Part shown: one piece after another, positions 53,314 through 62,962 of the stretch
Layout of the letters: every line of letters starts with the position of its first letter
How positions within the stretch are numbered: position 1 is the stretch's first letter
Assembly: GCA_021792795.1 (NCBI GenBank)
Contig: JAJYUB010000001.1
Span: forward strand, 124,001 to 188,000
Origin: Acidobacteriota bacterium
Lineage (GTDB): Bacteria > Acidobacteriota > Terriglobia > Terriglobales > Acidobacteriaceae
Length of the DNA stretch: 64,000 nt
Reading direction: 5' to 3'
Made by a program: the position numbers and the translations under genes
Notes under the pieces: model-generated
What the model was told of the DNA's origin: nothing
Databases searched by the model: none
What the model saw: the letters and a program-made list of their open reading frames with translations, nothing else

Positions 53314-55026
53314 ATGGAAATTCGTTATTCGCTTCCCGCAAAGCTTGAACAGGATTTTTCAGCCGCCGTTGCAGACTGGCAGAACGGAAAGATCGATCGC
53401 CTGTGGGCACGCGACGCTTCCTTGTGGACCCATCAGGATGAGTCGAAATGGCTCGGCTGGCTCGACATTGTCGAGCGCCAGCAGAAAGAGCTGGAGAAGT
53501 TTCGCGCGCTTGCCCAGGACATCCAGACCGCCGGCTTTCAATATGCGCTGCTGCTCGGCATGGGCGGCTCCAGCTTGTGTCCAGAGGTGCTGGCGGAGAC
53601 ATTTGGCCGGCAACCAGGATTCCCGCGGCTTTCGATTGTCGATTCCACCGATCCCGCCCAGGTGCGCGCCGCCGAGCAAAGTGTCGACCTGAAAAAGACA
53701 ATCATCATCGTGTCCAGCAAGTCCGGTTCCACGCTGGAACCGAACATCCTGAAGCAATATTTCATGTCGCGCATGAAAGATGCCGTCGGCGCGGAAGCAG
53801 GGAAGCACTTCATCGCGGTGACCGATCCCGGCTCGCACATGGAGCAGGTGGCCAAGGCAGACGGATTCCGCCACATTTTCTACGGCGATCCGCAGATTGG
53901 CGGGCGGTATTCCGCACTGTCGAACTTCGGCATCGTTCCCGCCGCCGTCATGGGCCTGGATGTGGAGAAATTGCTGGCCAAGGCGAAGACCGCCGTCGAC
54001 GCATGCCATGCGTCCAACATCAAGAAAAATCCCGGCGTGCAATTGGGTCTGGTTCTCGGGGTCGCGGCGAATGCCGGGCACGACAAGATCACCTTCTTTA
54101 CTTCGCCCAGCGTCTACGACATGGGGGCATGGTTTGAGCAGTTGATTGCGGAATCGACGGGCAAACAAGGCAAGGGAATCACTCCCGTCGATCTGGAAGA
54201 AATTGCCGACCCCGATGAGTATGGCGAGGACAGAATTTTTGCGTATGTGCGACTGGAAGGCGCGGACAACGCCCACCTGGATGCCGCCGTCGAAAAACTG
54301 GAGAAGGCCGGCCAGCCGGTGGTGCGTCTGGCGATGCGCGATGTCTACGATGCCGCCGAACAGTTTTTCACCTGGGAAATTGCGACGGCCGTGGCCGGGT
54401 CGGTCATCGGCATCGACGCCTTCAATCAACCGGATGTCGAGGCCGCGAAGATTGAAGCGCGCCGCCTGACCGACGAATATGAAAAGACCGGAAAGCTCCC
54501 GGAGCAGACGCCGATCTTTGACGATGGAAAAGTGAAGCTGTTCGCCGACCCAAGTTACGCCGCGGTCCTCCATGGCGGACAGGACATAGGTCAGTCGGAT
54601 TTACCTGGGTATTTGCGCGCCCATCTGGCCCAATTGAAGCCCGGAGATTATTTCGCCGCGCTCGGCTTCATCCAGCGAGATCGCGAGCACGAAAAGACCC
54701 TGCAACAACTGCGCCACAAAGTCCGCGACAGCAAGAAAGTCGCCACCTGTCTCGGCTTTGGCCCGCGCTTTCTGCACTCCACCGGACAGGATTACAAAGG
54801 CGGCCCGAACACCGGTGTGTTTCTCCAGGTCACCGCCGACCACGCGCAGGACCTTGCCATTCCGGACCGGAAATATACCTTTGGCGTGGTCATCGATGCC
54901 CAGGCCGCTGGAGACTTGAGCGTCTTGCAGCAGCGGGGACGCCGCGCCTTGCGCGCTCATCTCGGCAAGGATGTGGCAGCGGGGCTGCAGTATCTTTCCG
55001 ATGCCGTGCGGAAGGCGCTCGGCTAG
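53314..55026 (+). CDS. Glucose-6-phosphate isomerase (Tal-Pgi-type C-half, free-standing)
   Basis: Converts glucose 6-phosphate to fructose 6-phosphate. The SIS-fold motifs are present: LGMGGSSLCPEVLAETFG, IIVSSKSGSTLEPNI and the Lys/Gln region near the C-terminus (GPNTGVFLQVT). The sequence is nearer to the Pgi half of transaldolase/Pgi fusion enzymes than to the classical E. coli Pgi, but no transaldolase domain precedes it. 570 residues from the ATG at 53314; the frame is open to 53140 with ATGs at 53251 and 53296. It may form a sugar-processing unit with the preceding TonB receptor. Confidence 0.82.
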   Translation: MEIRYSLPAKLEQDFSAAVADWQNGKIDRLWARDASLWTHQDESKWLGWLDIVERQQKELEKFRALAQDIQTAGFQYALLLGMGGSSLCPEVLAETFGRQPGFPRLSIVDSTDPAQVRAAEQSVDLKKTIIIVSSKSGSTLEPNILKQYFMSRMKDAVGAEAGKHFIAVTDPGSHMEQVAKADGFRHIFYGDPQIGGRYSALSNFGIVPAAVMGLDVEKLLAKAKTAVDACHASNIKKNPGVQLGLVLGVAANAGHDKITFFTSPSVYDMGAWFEQLIAESTGKQGKGITPVDLEEIADPDEYGEDRIFAYVRLEGADNAHLDAAVEKLEKAGQPVVRLAMRDVYDAAEQFFTWEIATAVAGSVIGIDAFNQPDVEAAKIEARRLTDEYEKTGKLPEQTPIFDDGKVKLFADPSYAAVLHGGQDIGQSDLPGYLRAHLAQLKPGDYFAALGFIQRDREHEKTLQQLRHKVRDSKKVATCLGFGPRFLHSTGQDYKGGPNTGVFLQVTADHAQDLAIPDRKYTFGVVIDAQAAGDLSVLQQRGRRALRAHLGKDVAAGLQYLSDAVRKALG

Positions 55027-55202
55027 GCCTGAAGCATGGCGAGAGAAGAAATTCGCTCGCCATTCGTAACAGAACATTCAACGTCAATTTTTCGAAACTT
55101 CAAGAGAAAAAAATATCGGACGGGTAGGTTTGAGGCGTCGCGCAAGCAGCCAATTTCCGGTTGCGAACGCGACTCCATCTCTCCTCAAAAGGACCCGCCC
55201 TC

Positions 55203-57233
55203 ATGCAACGAAACAGGTTCAATTCCCACAGTTGGCCCCTGAAATGCAGCGCAGTGTTTCTGGCTGGACTGCAAATGTTCGCGAGCTGCTCCATCGCCGC
55301 CTACGCGCAAGATAACGACCATCGGCCCAGCAACCGTACCCGCACGCCGATCAAGCACGTCATCGTCATCATCGGCGAAAACCGCAGCTTCGATCACGTC
55401 TTCGCCACTTATAAGCCCAAACGCGGCGAGAGTGTGGACAATCTGCTGTCGAAAGGCATCGTCAACGCGGACGGCACTCCAGGGCCGAATTACTCCATAG
55501 CAAGTCAATACACGGCCGTGGATTCAAATGGCGACGGATACGAACAAAGCCCGATGAACAAGGCAATTTATCCATTGCTGCCGGTGCCATTGGCCGGTGG
55601 ACCCACGAAGCCTTACATTTCGACCATTGCGGAAGCCCAAGCTCTCGAAAATGGCCTGCCCGATTCCTATTACGAATATCTGACCACGGGCGGCACAGGT
55701 TTGAAGGGCGGCACGCCAGATACCCGCGTTCTGAACTATAACGACCTGCCTCCGGGGCCATTCCAACTGACTCCGGGCGTTCCCTACGATGCCTATGCGG
55801 CCAGCCCGGTGCATCGCTTTTACCAGATGCGGCAGCAGACCGACTGCAACACGGACTACGCAACGCAGTGGGACCCGAGCGGATGCAAGTCCGACCTGTT
55901 CCCATGGGTGGAAATCAACGTCGGCTCGAACGAGAACGGCAAGCCGCAGCCCAAGTCTTTCACGGAAGCAACGACTGGCGAAGGCCCGGCGTCGATGGGC
56001 TTTTACAACGTGCAGCAGGGCGATGCTCCATACCTCACCTACCTGGCCAACAACTACGCGATGAGCGACAACTATCACCAGGGCGTAATGGGCGGAACGG
56101 GCCCGAACCACATCATGCTGGGTACGGGAGACATGATCTGGTACAGCGATGGGCACGGCCAGCCTCAGCGACCGCCAGAGAACCAGATGGTTGCAGCCGG
56201 AACGCCGAACGCGGGCGTTGTGAATGAAATCGAAAACCCCAATGCCCAGCCGGGAACCAACGATTGGTGGATACAAGACGGCTACGGCGGCGGCTCGTAT
56301 GGTTCTGCATCTTACGGCGGCGGCAGTTACAGCAACTGCTCCGACTCCGACGCTCCAGGCGTCGGCTCCGTGTTGGATTACCTGAGTTCGCTTCCGTATA
56401 AAGTGAATCCAATGTGCGACCCAGGCCACTTCTATCTGCTGAACAACTACAACCCCGGCTACTACGGCAATGGCGTCGTTGCCTCCACCGACACCAGCGC
56501 GGGCAACACAGTGTTCACCGTCCCTCCTTCGACCGTCCGCAATATCGGCGATGCGCTGCTGGAAAAGAACATTTCCTGGAAGTACTATGGCGACCAGTGG
56601 AACGAGTACAAGGCGAATCCAGACGGGAACTATGTGGATCCGACGGACGAATACTGCAATATTTGCAACTTCTTCCAGTACTCCACCTCGATCATGACCA
56701 ACCCAGCCGTGGTCAGCGCGCACCTGCAAGACACTGTGGACCTGTATAACGACATCCAGAACGGCACCCTGCCGGCCGTTTCCTTCGTCAAGCCGAGCGG
56801 CTACGTCGATGGCCACCCGGCGTCATCCAAGCTGGACCTGTTTGAAGGTTTCGTGAAGAAGATTGTGGACGGAGTGCAGGCGAATCCAGAACTCTGGAAG
56901 AGCACTGCCATCTTCATCACAGTGGATGAGGGCGGCGGCTATTACGACTCCGGCTACATTCAGGCGCTGGATTATTTTGGGGATGGGACGCGTATTCCGA
57001 TGATCGTCGTCTCTCGCTTTACCAAGCCGGGGCATATCTCCCACCAGTACAACGACCATGTTTCCATTCTCAAGTTCATTGAAGCGAACTGGGGTCTGGA
57101 TCCGCTTACCAAGCGTAGCCGCGATAACTTTCCCAATCCTCGCCAGAACGGCGTCAATCCTTATGTTCCCACCAACAGTCCGGCCATCGGAGACCTGATG
57201 GATTTGTTCAGCTTCAACGACCGGGGCAAGTGA
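55203..57233 (+). CDS. Phospholipase C-type phosphoesterase (AlkP/AcpA superfamily), exported
   Basis: Secreted phosphoesterase of the bacterial non-specific phospholipase C/acid phosphatase A group. From the ATG at 55203 a signal peptide ends IAAYAQD. The catalytic core starts IKHVIVIIGENRSFDHVF, with a conserved metal Asn and Ser/Thr region, followed by GGTGPNHIMLGTG and the C-terminal AIFITVDEGGGYYDSGYIQALDYFG with GHISHQYNDHVSILKFIEANWG. A Gly/Ser/Tyr-rich insertion lies about residues 375-400. It could release phosphate or head groups from lipids. 676 residues. Confidence 0.88.
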   Translation: MQRNRFNSHSWPLKCSAVFLAGLQMFASCSIAAYAQDNDHRPSNRTRTPIKHVIVIIGENRSFDHVFATYKPKRGESVDNLLSKGIVNADGTPGPNYSIASQYTAVDSNGDGYEQSPMNKAIYPLLPVPLAGGPTKPYISTIAEAQALENGLPDSYYEYLTTGGTGLKGGTPDTRVLNYNDLPPGPFQLTPGVPYDAYAASPVHRFYQMRQQTDCNTDYATQWDPSGCKSDLFPWVEINVGSNENGKPQPKSFTEATTGEGPASMGFYNVQQGDAPYLTYLANNYAMSDNYHQGVMGGTGPNHIMLGTGDMIWYSDGHGQPQRPPENQMVAAGTPNAGVVNEIENPNAQPGTNDWWIQDGYGGGSYGSASYGGGSYSNCSDSDAPGVGSVLDYLSSLPYKVNPMCDPGHFYLLNNYNPGYYGNGVVASTDTSAGNTVFTVPPSTVRNIGDALLEKNISWKYYGDQWNEYKANPDGNYVDPTDEYCNICNFFQYSTSIMTNPAVVSAHLQDTVDLYNDIQNGTLPAVSFVKPSGYVDGHPASSKLDLFEGFVKKIVDGVQANPELWKSTAIFITVDEGGGYYDSGYIQALDYFGDGTRIPMIVVSRFTKPGHISHQYNDHVSILKFIEANWGLDPLTKRSRDNFPNPRQNGVNPYVPTNSPAIGDLMDLFSFNDRGK

Positions 57234-57258
57234 GTCGTAAATTTATCGATTGCCGGCA

Positions 57259-57286
57259 GCCGGCGAGGAACACCTTCCTCGCCGGC
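57259..57286. terminator. Strong hairpin after phospholipase gene
   Basis: A 12-bp perfect inverted repeat (GCCGGCGAGGAA and complement) with a CACC loop, about 25 nt after the stop codon. No T-tract follows; likely a terminator or mRNA 3' end. Confidence 0.65.
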
Positions 57287-57367
57287 GGAACGATTGTAGG
57301 CTGATAGTCGGCATCGGACATCGTTTTTTCCGCTTGCACGTATAATTGGGAAGGGAATACAGCCTGT

Positions 57368-57784
57368 TTGGAACTCCTCCTCAATCTCGTTTGGTTGTTG
57401 CTGTCGCTGGCCCTGCTAGTAGGCGCATGGAGCAGTTGGTGTTGTGTTCAGGGCCCTCCTGGCCGGTCCGAGAGACGCCGTCGCTATTTAACGGTGTTTG
57501 TTTTGTCGTTTCTGCTTCTCCCTGTCATTTCCATGACAGACGATCTCCATGCCATGACCACCATGGCGGAGAGTGAACGTACCGATTTAAAAGTCGCCGC
57601 CGTCCAATCCCAGCACCTGCAAGACCTGACGCAGATTCACCCCGCGTTCTCCGCAGGCCCCGACTATCTTGAGGTTCGTTGTATTTGCATTGGGCTAATC
57701 GGCCCCTTCCGCCTTCTGCCCGACGTGGCAGCCCCGCCTATTGCCCTTCAGTCGGACCGCGCCCCTCCAGTAATCGCCTCGTAA
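57368..57784 (+). CDS. Small membrane protein, acidobacterial hypothetical
   Basis: A 138-residue protein with two helices in the first half (ELLLNLVWLLLSLALLVGAW and TVFVLSFLLLPVISMTDDLHAM). The VISMTDDLHAM end of the second helix is a pattern I have seen in acidobacterial proteins. A soluble Pro-rich C-terminal part follows. The start is probably TTG. No function known. Confidence 0.6.
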   Translation: MELLLNLVWLLLSLALLVGAWSSWCCVQGPPGRSERRRRYLTVFVLSFLLLPVISMTDDLHAMTTMAESERTDLKVAAVQSQHLQDLTQIHPAFSAGPDYLEVRCICIGLIGPFRLLPDVAAPPIALQSDRAPPVIAS

Positions 57785-57946
57785 TACCACCTTCCAATAC
57801 GTCGCTGCGCAATCTTTGCCTGATGGTTTCTGTGCATATCGAAGGCCATGAAGCCGTCCCTCTGCTTATGCGGGAGAGGGCCCCACGGATATTTTTCGCA
57901 ACGGCAACTTTTAGCGAAGGCTTCCAAAGCGATTTGGAGAATTGAA

Positions 57947-58951
57947 ATGAATTTTTTGGGTAGAGTGCATGCCTCAGTGGTGGCTTTTTTATTGATAGGG
58001 GCGTTGACGGTATTTTCCGCTCATGGGCACGCGCAAAAGAGTTGGGGGCCGTTGACGAGTGGGCCGTTCTATACGGGAACGGCGGATGCGAATCCTCCGC
58101 AGTCCGGCTATGTTGAGCCGTTCTTCTTCGATTCGGTGTCCTCCTCCCTGGGGCAATCTCAAATTTCCATGCCGCAGAGGGTCAGCTACGGCATCGTCAA
58201 CAATCTGGAAATAGACTTCTATGTTCCCATCGATTACAACCGCGTGGGGCCTCCCAGCACTTCAAATGGCCAGACCGTCACTGCATCCGGAATGGGCAAC
58301 CTGCACTTTGAGCTGAAAAAACAGTTCATGAAGGATGGAAACGATTTTCGCTTTTGGGCGCGGCCCTCCTTGGCCCTTACCTATATCCAGTTCATCCCGA
58401 CGGGAAAATACAAGAACCTCAATCCGGCGTTGTATGGGGCGGACCAAAATGGCAGTGGGACTTATAACGAGGGACTGAATCTGCTGGCACGCAAGCGATT
58501 CAAGCCATTTGAAGGATATTTTCAGTTTGGAGATCTTGTTGAAAACCCCAACCATGTAGGCAGTGGATATACCTATAACAATGGCTTCACGACCGTCCCG
58601 AATGGCGAACAATTGCGCGTGGTGAATGGAAATCTTCTGTACTACGCTGGCGCCTTTGAAGACGTTCTGAACAGCAAGCATGGACTGGGCTATCTCATCG
58701 AATACAACGGCGAGTCGCAGAGCAAAACCAATCTGCTGTTCGGTCATGCGAATGCTCCAAGCTGGACGTTCTTGCATATATCTCCTGAAGCCGAGTACAC
58801 ATGGCCGAACAATAAGAGTTTCGCGATCACCTGGGGCGGAGGGATCACTCTGTCGGCAGCGGAATCCGGCTACATCCGCTCTAAAACGCCCATGTTCACC
58901 GTCTCCTTCTACCGCAACGGAAAGCACGGCTATCGCGGAGAAGGCGATTGA
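57947..58951 (+). CDS. Outer-membrane beta-barrel (porin-like/transporter) protein
   Basis: A 334-residue exported protein from the ATG at 57947 (GGAGAATTGAA upstream). The signal peptide ends SAHGHAQK. The mature part alternates short beta-strands (RVSYGIVNNLEIDFYVPIDYNR, FRFWARPSLALTYIQFIPTGKY, ISPEAEYTWPNN), like the small beta-barrel proteins sometimes named phenol MetA-type transporters. It ends in a short charged tail. It is convergent with, and overlaps by 22 nt, the uracil-DNA glycosylase gene. Confidence 0.65.
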   Translation: MNFLGRVHASVVAFLLIGALTVFSAHGHAQKSWGPLTSGPFYTGTADANPPQSGYVEPFFFDSVSSSLGQSQISMPQRVSYGIVNNLEIDFYVPIDYNRVGPPSTSNGQTVTASGMGNLHFELKKQFMKDGNDFRFWARPSLALTYIQFIPTGKYKNLNPALYGADQNGSGTYNEGLNLLARKRFKPFEGYFQFGDLVENPNHVGSGYTYNNGFTTVPNGEQLRVVNGNLLYYAGAFEDVLNSKHGLGYLIEYNGESQSKTNLLFGHANAPSWTFLHISPEAEYTWPNNKSFAITWGGGITLSAAESGYIRSKTPMFTVSFYRNGKHGYRGEGD

Positions 58952-59793
58952 TGGCTGAGTGCCGATTCATGAGGGGAATTTTCTGCAAGTCCCGCGAGCG
59001 CTCGCGCGCGCAAAAATACTTCCCGCAACATCTCGCGCGTCAGCAGGCCGGTGTTCGTATTCTGCAGCGATGGATGGTACGTCGCCAGAATATGTTGGCC
59101 GTCAGGAAGCGAATACTCTGCGCCGTGGCGGAAGACCAATCCTTTGCGGCTAGAGATTTTTCCCGTTCGTAGCAGGTGCGCAACGTATCCGTCGAACGCG
59201 ATCTTTCCCAGGCATACGACGACGCGCAGATTTTCCAGGATCGCGATTTCCTCATCGACAAATGCGGCGCAGTTTTTGATCTCCGTCGGAAGAGGCTTGT
59301 TGCCCGGCGGCGCGCAGCGAACCACAGAAGTGATGCGTAGGTCGTCCAGCCGCATTCCGTCTTCGCGCGATTGAGCGTTCGGCTGCGATGCAAATCCTGT
59401 CTCATGCAACACCGGGTACAGGAAATTTCCGGATCCATCCCCGGTAAACGGACGGCCGGTGCGGTTGGAGCCATGCGCGCCTGGAGCGAGCCCCAGTGCC
59501 AGTACGCGCGCCTTGGGGTCGCCAAAGGAGGGAACCGGTCTGCCCCAATACGTCTGGTCCGCATACGCGCGACGCCGCGCCCGTGCAATTTCCACGCAAT
59601 AGGTGCGCAGGCGCGGGCAAAGTTCGCAGACCTCGATGCGCTGGGCAAGCTCTGCAAATTGCACCGTCGCTTGCTGCCTTCCTGGCGCGTGTTCGCCGCG
59701 AGCAAGATTTCTGTCGATGGCTTGCGCCTTTAAGGTGCGTTTGCGAGTCACAAGAAAAATTGTACGGGCTGCATTCCTGAGTAGGCCCGGCAT
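58930..59793 (-). CDS. Uracil-DNA glycosylase, family 5 (UdgB)
   Basis: Base-excision repair enzyme removing uracil and some other deaminated bases. Family-5 features: LALGLAPGAHGSNRTGRPFTGDGSG (motif A, replacing the Asp of other families) and ILATYHPSLQNTNTGLLT (motif B). A 4Fe-4S cluster is predicted from VCELCPRLRTYC and further cysteines (VVRCAPPGNK and NCAAF). 287 residues, with a long N-terminal extension before CELC; the start is uncertain. Confidence 0.88.
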   Translation of the reverse strand: MPGLLRNAARTIFLVTRKRTLKAQAIDRNLARGEHAPGRQQATVQFAELAQRIEVCELCPRLRTYCVEIARARRRAYADQTYWGRPVPSFGDPKARVLALGLAPGAHGSNRTGRPFTGDGSGNFLYPVLHETGFASQPNAQSREDGMRLDDLRITSVVRCAPPGNKPLPTEIKNCAAFVDEEIAILENLRVVVCLGKIAFDGYVAHLLRTGKISSRKGLVFRHGAEYSLPDGQHILATYHPSLQNTNTGLLTREMLREVFLRARALAGLAENSPHESALSHQSPSPR

Positions 59794-59943
59794 TGAGGTA
59801 TGGATTCAATCTTTGAATTTGTTTTGTTGACGGGGGAGACTCCTCGTGTCGGTGCGCGGAACTTCCAATCGCCAAGAGGTAAACTATGCGTATTGCACGC
59901 GGATCTGCGGTGATATTCGCGCGGAACGAAAGAGGTTGAAAGG

Positions 59944-61221
59944 TTGCAACAGATCGATGCTCGAATGAATGTGCTCAAAAGGACGGTGCTGGCCGGTCTG
60001 TTGCCGGTGGCCCTGATTGGTTGGAATCTTGGCTGTCAGTCGCGGCCCAGCGCGCCGCCGCCTACCCCCACCGCCACCGCGTCGGCGAATTTGCCCGATG
60101 TCGGCGGCCAGAAAGCCATCGAATTGCGCCGTCTGCAAAGCGGCGTGGGAGCGACGCCGGAGTTTCTAAGCGTGACTCTCCTGCCGGGGCGCGGCATGAA
60201 CGTTTTCCAGATCACCGCCTACCTTCCCGGAAGGGGCGAGGTCCCCTTGCTGGCATCGCCATCTCTTGAGGCCGCGACCAAGTTCCTGAACGGTGGCCCG
60301 GACGATCGACAAGGGGACAAGAGCTTCTCCATGGGCGGGGCACTCCTGTTTCCGTTTGCCAACCGCATCGTCGGTCCGGTGACGGTCGACAAGAAAACCG
60401 GCGAGCATATTGTGGCCGCCGTCTGGCATGGACGCAGCGTGCCGATCGTGGCCAATTGGCATGGCGCCGAGCCGGGCGCTCCCTGGTGTGCCATGCACGG
60501 GCAGATGCTGGCCGCCAAGGCTGACAATGTTTCCGTCAAGTCGGATTTCGACACCGCCGCCGCCATCGCAGACTACAACCTTCCCGCCAACGGTCACTGG
60601 TTCTCCGACAACGAAGTGCAAGTGACCATTGCTCTGGAGCGCGACACCGTCACCGCGACCATGACCGCAACCAACCGCGGAGATACATCGGAACCCGTCG
60701 GCATGGGGTGGCACCCGTACTTTCAAATGCCCAGCGGAACCCGGGCCAATGCGCGACTGCATGTTCCGGCGACGATGCGAGCGGAAGTCAATAACGGCGC
60801 CGATGTTTTTCCCACCGGGAAACTGGCGCCGGTGATGGGAACGGATTATGACTTCAATGCGCTGGAGGGCGCGCCGTTGCCCGACCATCTGGTGGATGAC
60901 TCGTTTGTCGACTTGGAACGTAATGCCCAAGGCAACGTCGTGTCGGAGCTGCGGGACCTCGGCGCCAACTACGGTATGCGGGTCACGGCAATGTCACCCA
61001 ATATTCGCGCGATCCAGGTGTATTCGCCGGTCGACAAGTCTTTTGTCGCGCTCGAACCTCAGTTCAACTACAACGATCCTTTTGGCAGCGAGTGGCACGG
61101 CGCCGATACCGGCATGGTGACGCTGGCGCCGGGAGAATCTGCGACCTGGAAGGTGCAATTGCAGTTGTTCCAGCCTGCCAACGACATGGTGGGGCAAGCT
61201 CCCCATCCCAGCTTTCAATGA
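59944..61221 (+). CDS. Aldose 1-epimerase lipoprotein (GalM-like)
   Basis: Predicted mutarotase that interconverts alpha and beta aldose anomers. The N-terminal LAGLLPVALIGWNLGCQS is a lipobox, so it is membrane-anchored in the periplasm after a Pro/Thr-rich linker. The galactose-mutarotase fold follows: GGALLFPFANRI, the conserved GMGWHPYFQMPSG (catalytic His) and LEPQFNYNDPFG (substrate Glu). A TTG start at 59944 has a good AGAGG upstream; an ATG at 59965 is an alternative. The nearby sugar isomerase and TonB receptor suggest a sugar-uptake context. Confidence 0.82.
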   Translation: MQQIDARMNVLKRTVLAGLLPVALIGWNLGCQSRPSAPPPTPTATASANLPDVGGQKAIELRRLQSGVGATPEFLSVTLLPGRGMNVFQITAYLPGRGEVPLLASPSLEAATKFLNGGPDDRQGDKSFSMGGALLFPFANRIVGPVTVDKKTGEHIVAAVWHGRSVPIVANWHGAEPGAPWCAMHGQMLAAKADNVSVKSDFDTAAAIADYNLPANGHWFSDNEVQVTIALERDTVTATMTATNRGDTSEPVGMGWHPYFQMPSGTRANARLHVPATMRAEVNNGADVFPTGKLAPVMGTDYDFNALEGAPLPDHLVDDSFVDLERNAQGNVVSELRDLGANYGMRVTAMSPNIRAIQVYSPVDKSFVALEPQFNYNDPFGSEWHGADTGMVTLAPGESATWKVQLQLFQPANDMVGQAPHPSFQ

Positions 61222-61430
61222 GCGCGGATGAAGAATCGAAATCGCACTCCAAAGTAAGGTCGTTGAATCGTGACTTCCAGTTTGACCCACTGTTCGTAAC
61301 CACCTACCATGGAGCGTAGAAGGGTCATTGTTTCGCTCCGCGCCAAGCGGTCCGTGGTTGCCGTCTGCCATGGTCCCTTTTTCGCCGGATCGGCAGATGA
61401 CAAGCTCTTTTTCTGGAAGGCATACACCCC

Positions 61431-62891
61431 TTGAGTCCCACTGAATCGACCACCCCCCCACAGACCGGGGAAGACACCCAGCAGCCGATGGAAACCGGCG
61501 CGCCCGAAGCGCCCCACGCGACCGATCGGGACCAGAATTCCGCATCGGAAAATTCCGCCGCCCTCGCGCGCGACCCCGACCATGACCATCCACGCGAACA
61601 CGGTCCGACATTGAACCCGGAATGCACTCGCCAGGTAAACGTGGAAGTGCCTGCGGAGGAAGTGACCCGCGCCTTTGCCGCAGTGGTGAAGCGGTTTCGC
61701 CGCGCGGCCCGCATCCCCGGCTTTCGCGCCGGCAAGGTTCCGGAATCCGTGGTCCGCAGAAAATTCGCCGACCAGATCCAGCAGGACGTTCTGGAACGAA
61801 TTCTGCCGCCCCAGTTTCGCGCCGCCATCGAAAAGCAGGGCATTCAGCCGGTATCCCAGCCTCAGGTGACCAGCCTGCGCCTGGTCGATGGCGAACCGAT
61901 GCAATTCCAAGCTGCGTTTGAGGTGCTCCCCGCCATCGACATCGCCGGATATGACCAGATCAAAGTCGATCGACCGGACGCTTCCCTTGAGGGTTCCGAA
62001 TTCGAAGCGGAACTCGCGCGCATACGCGAATCGCACGCTATCATGGAGCCGGTCGAGGAAGATCGTCCGATTGTCGATGGAGACTTCGCCCAGATTCGAT
62101 TCGCGGGATTGCTCCACGCCGAAGATGGCAGCGCCGAGGGTGACACCGCCAAGCCGATTGAAGGCGACGACGCTACGGTGGAGATCGGCGGTCCCAATAC
62201 GGTCGAGGCCTTTACCGCCGCATTGCGCGGTGCCAAGGTCGGACAGCAGATGCAATTTGAAGTCTCCTACCCGCAGGACTTCACCGAAAAGCGCCTCGCG
62301 GGAAAGACCGTTGCGTACGACGTGGAAGTGAAGGGAATTCGCAAAAAGGTCCTGCCGGAATTGGACGACGCCTTTGCCAAGCAGATGGGGGAGTACGAGA
62401 CCATCGACCAATTCAAAGAGAAACTGCGCGAGCGCATGGCGAGCGACAAGCGCCGCCGGCTGGAATCCGCAGCGAAAGACAAACTGATCGGCTCGTTTGT
62501 TGAGCGCTTTCAGTTTCCGGTGCCGGAATCGTTGCTGCAACAACAGATCGATGCGCGCCTCGATCGCGGACTGCGCGCCCTGGCAGCCCAGGGAGTGACG
62601 ACGGAACAGATGCGCAATCTGGATTTCACCCGGCTGCGCGCCGCCCAACGGGACTCTGCTTTGAATGAGCTGCGCGGTTCGTTGATTCTGGACCGCATTG
62701 CAGCCATTGAGAACATTGAAGTTGCCGAGGAAGAGATGGAAACGCAACTCCAGATGTTGGCGTATCAGGCACGGGAACCATTGGAGATACTGCGGAAGCG
62801 TTTGACTGGGGACGGTGGGCTGACTAGAATCCGAGAACAACTACGTAGAGAGAAAACAATGGATCGGCTCTTTGACAGGTTGGCCGCCTAA
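61431..62891 (+). CDS. tig: Trigger factor
   Basis: Ribosome-associated folding chaperone with peptidyl-prolyl isomerase activity. An acidic, Pro/Thr-rich N-terminal extension of about 60 residues precedes the ribosome-binding domain (NVEVPAEEVTRAFAAVVKRFRRAARIPGFRAGKVPESVVRRKF, containing the GFRxGK signature). The PPIase domain is reduced and acidic (DGDFAQIRFAGLL), and the C-terminal helical chaperone part ends in LRREKTMDRLFDRL. The start codon is TTG with GGAAGG upstream. It leads into clpP and clpX. Confidence 0.93.
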   Translation: MSPTESTTPPQTGEDTQQPMETGAPEAPHATDRDQNSASENSAALARDPDHDHPREHGPTLNPECTRQVNVEVPAEEVTRAFAAVVKRFRRAARIPGFRAGKVPESVVRRKFADQIQQDVLERILPPQFRAAIEKQGIQPVSQPQVTSLRLVDGEPMQFQAAFEVLPAIDIAGYDQIKVDRPDASLEGSEFEAELARIRESHAIMEPVEEDRPIVDGDFAQIRFAGLLHAEDGSAEGDTAKPIEGDDATVEIGGPNTVEAFTAALRGAKVGQQMQFEVSYPQDFTEKRLAGKTVAYDVEVKGIRKKVLPELDDAFAKQMGEYETIDQFKEKLRERMASDKRRRLESAAKDKLIGSFVERFQFPVPESLLQQQIDARLDRGLRALAAQGVTTEQMRNLDFTRLRAAQRDSALNELRGSLILDRIAAIENIEVAEEEMETQLQMLAYQAREPLEILRKRLTGDGGLTRIREQLRREKTMDRLFDRLAA

Positions 62892-62962
62892 CGCTTTTTG
62901 GATAGTGGCCGATGGTATGTACCGAAGGCCCGCAACCGCTAGAGAGGCAATAAGGTAACGGT

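Noticed and set aside
61215-62840. 541-aa minus-strand ORF opposite trigger factor
   Set aside because: It is the antisense of a clear tig gene in GC-rich DNA. No domain motifs, no ribosome binding site, and composition typical of reverse-strand shadows.
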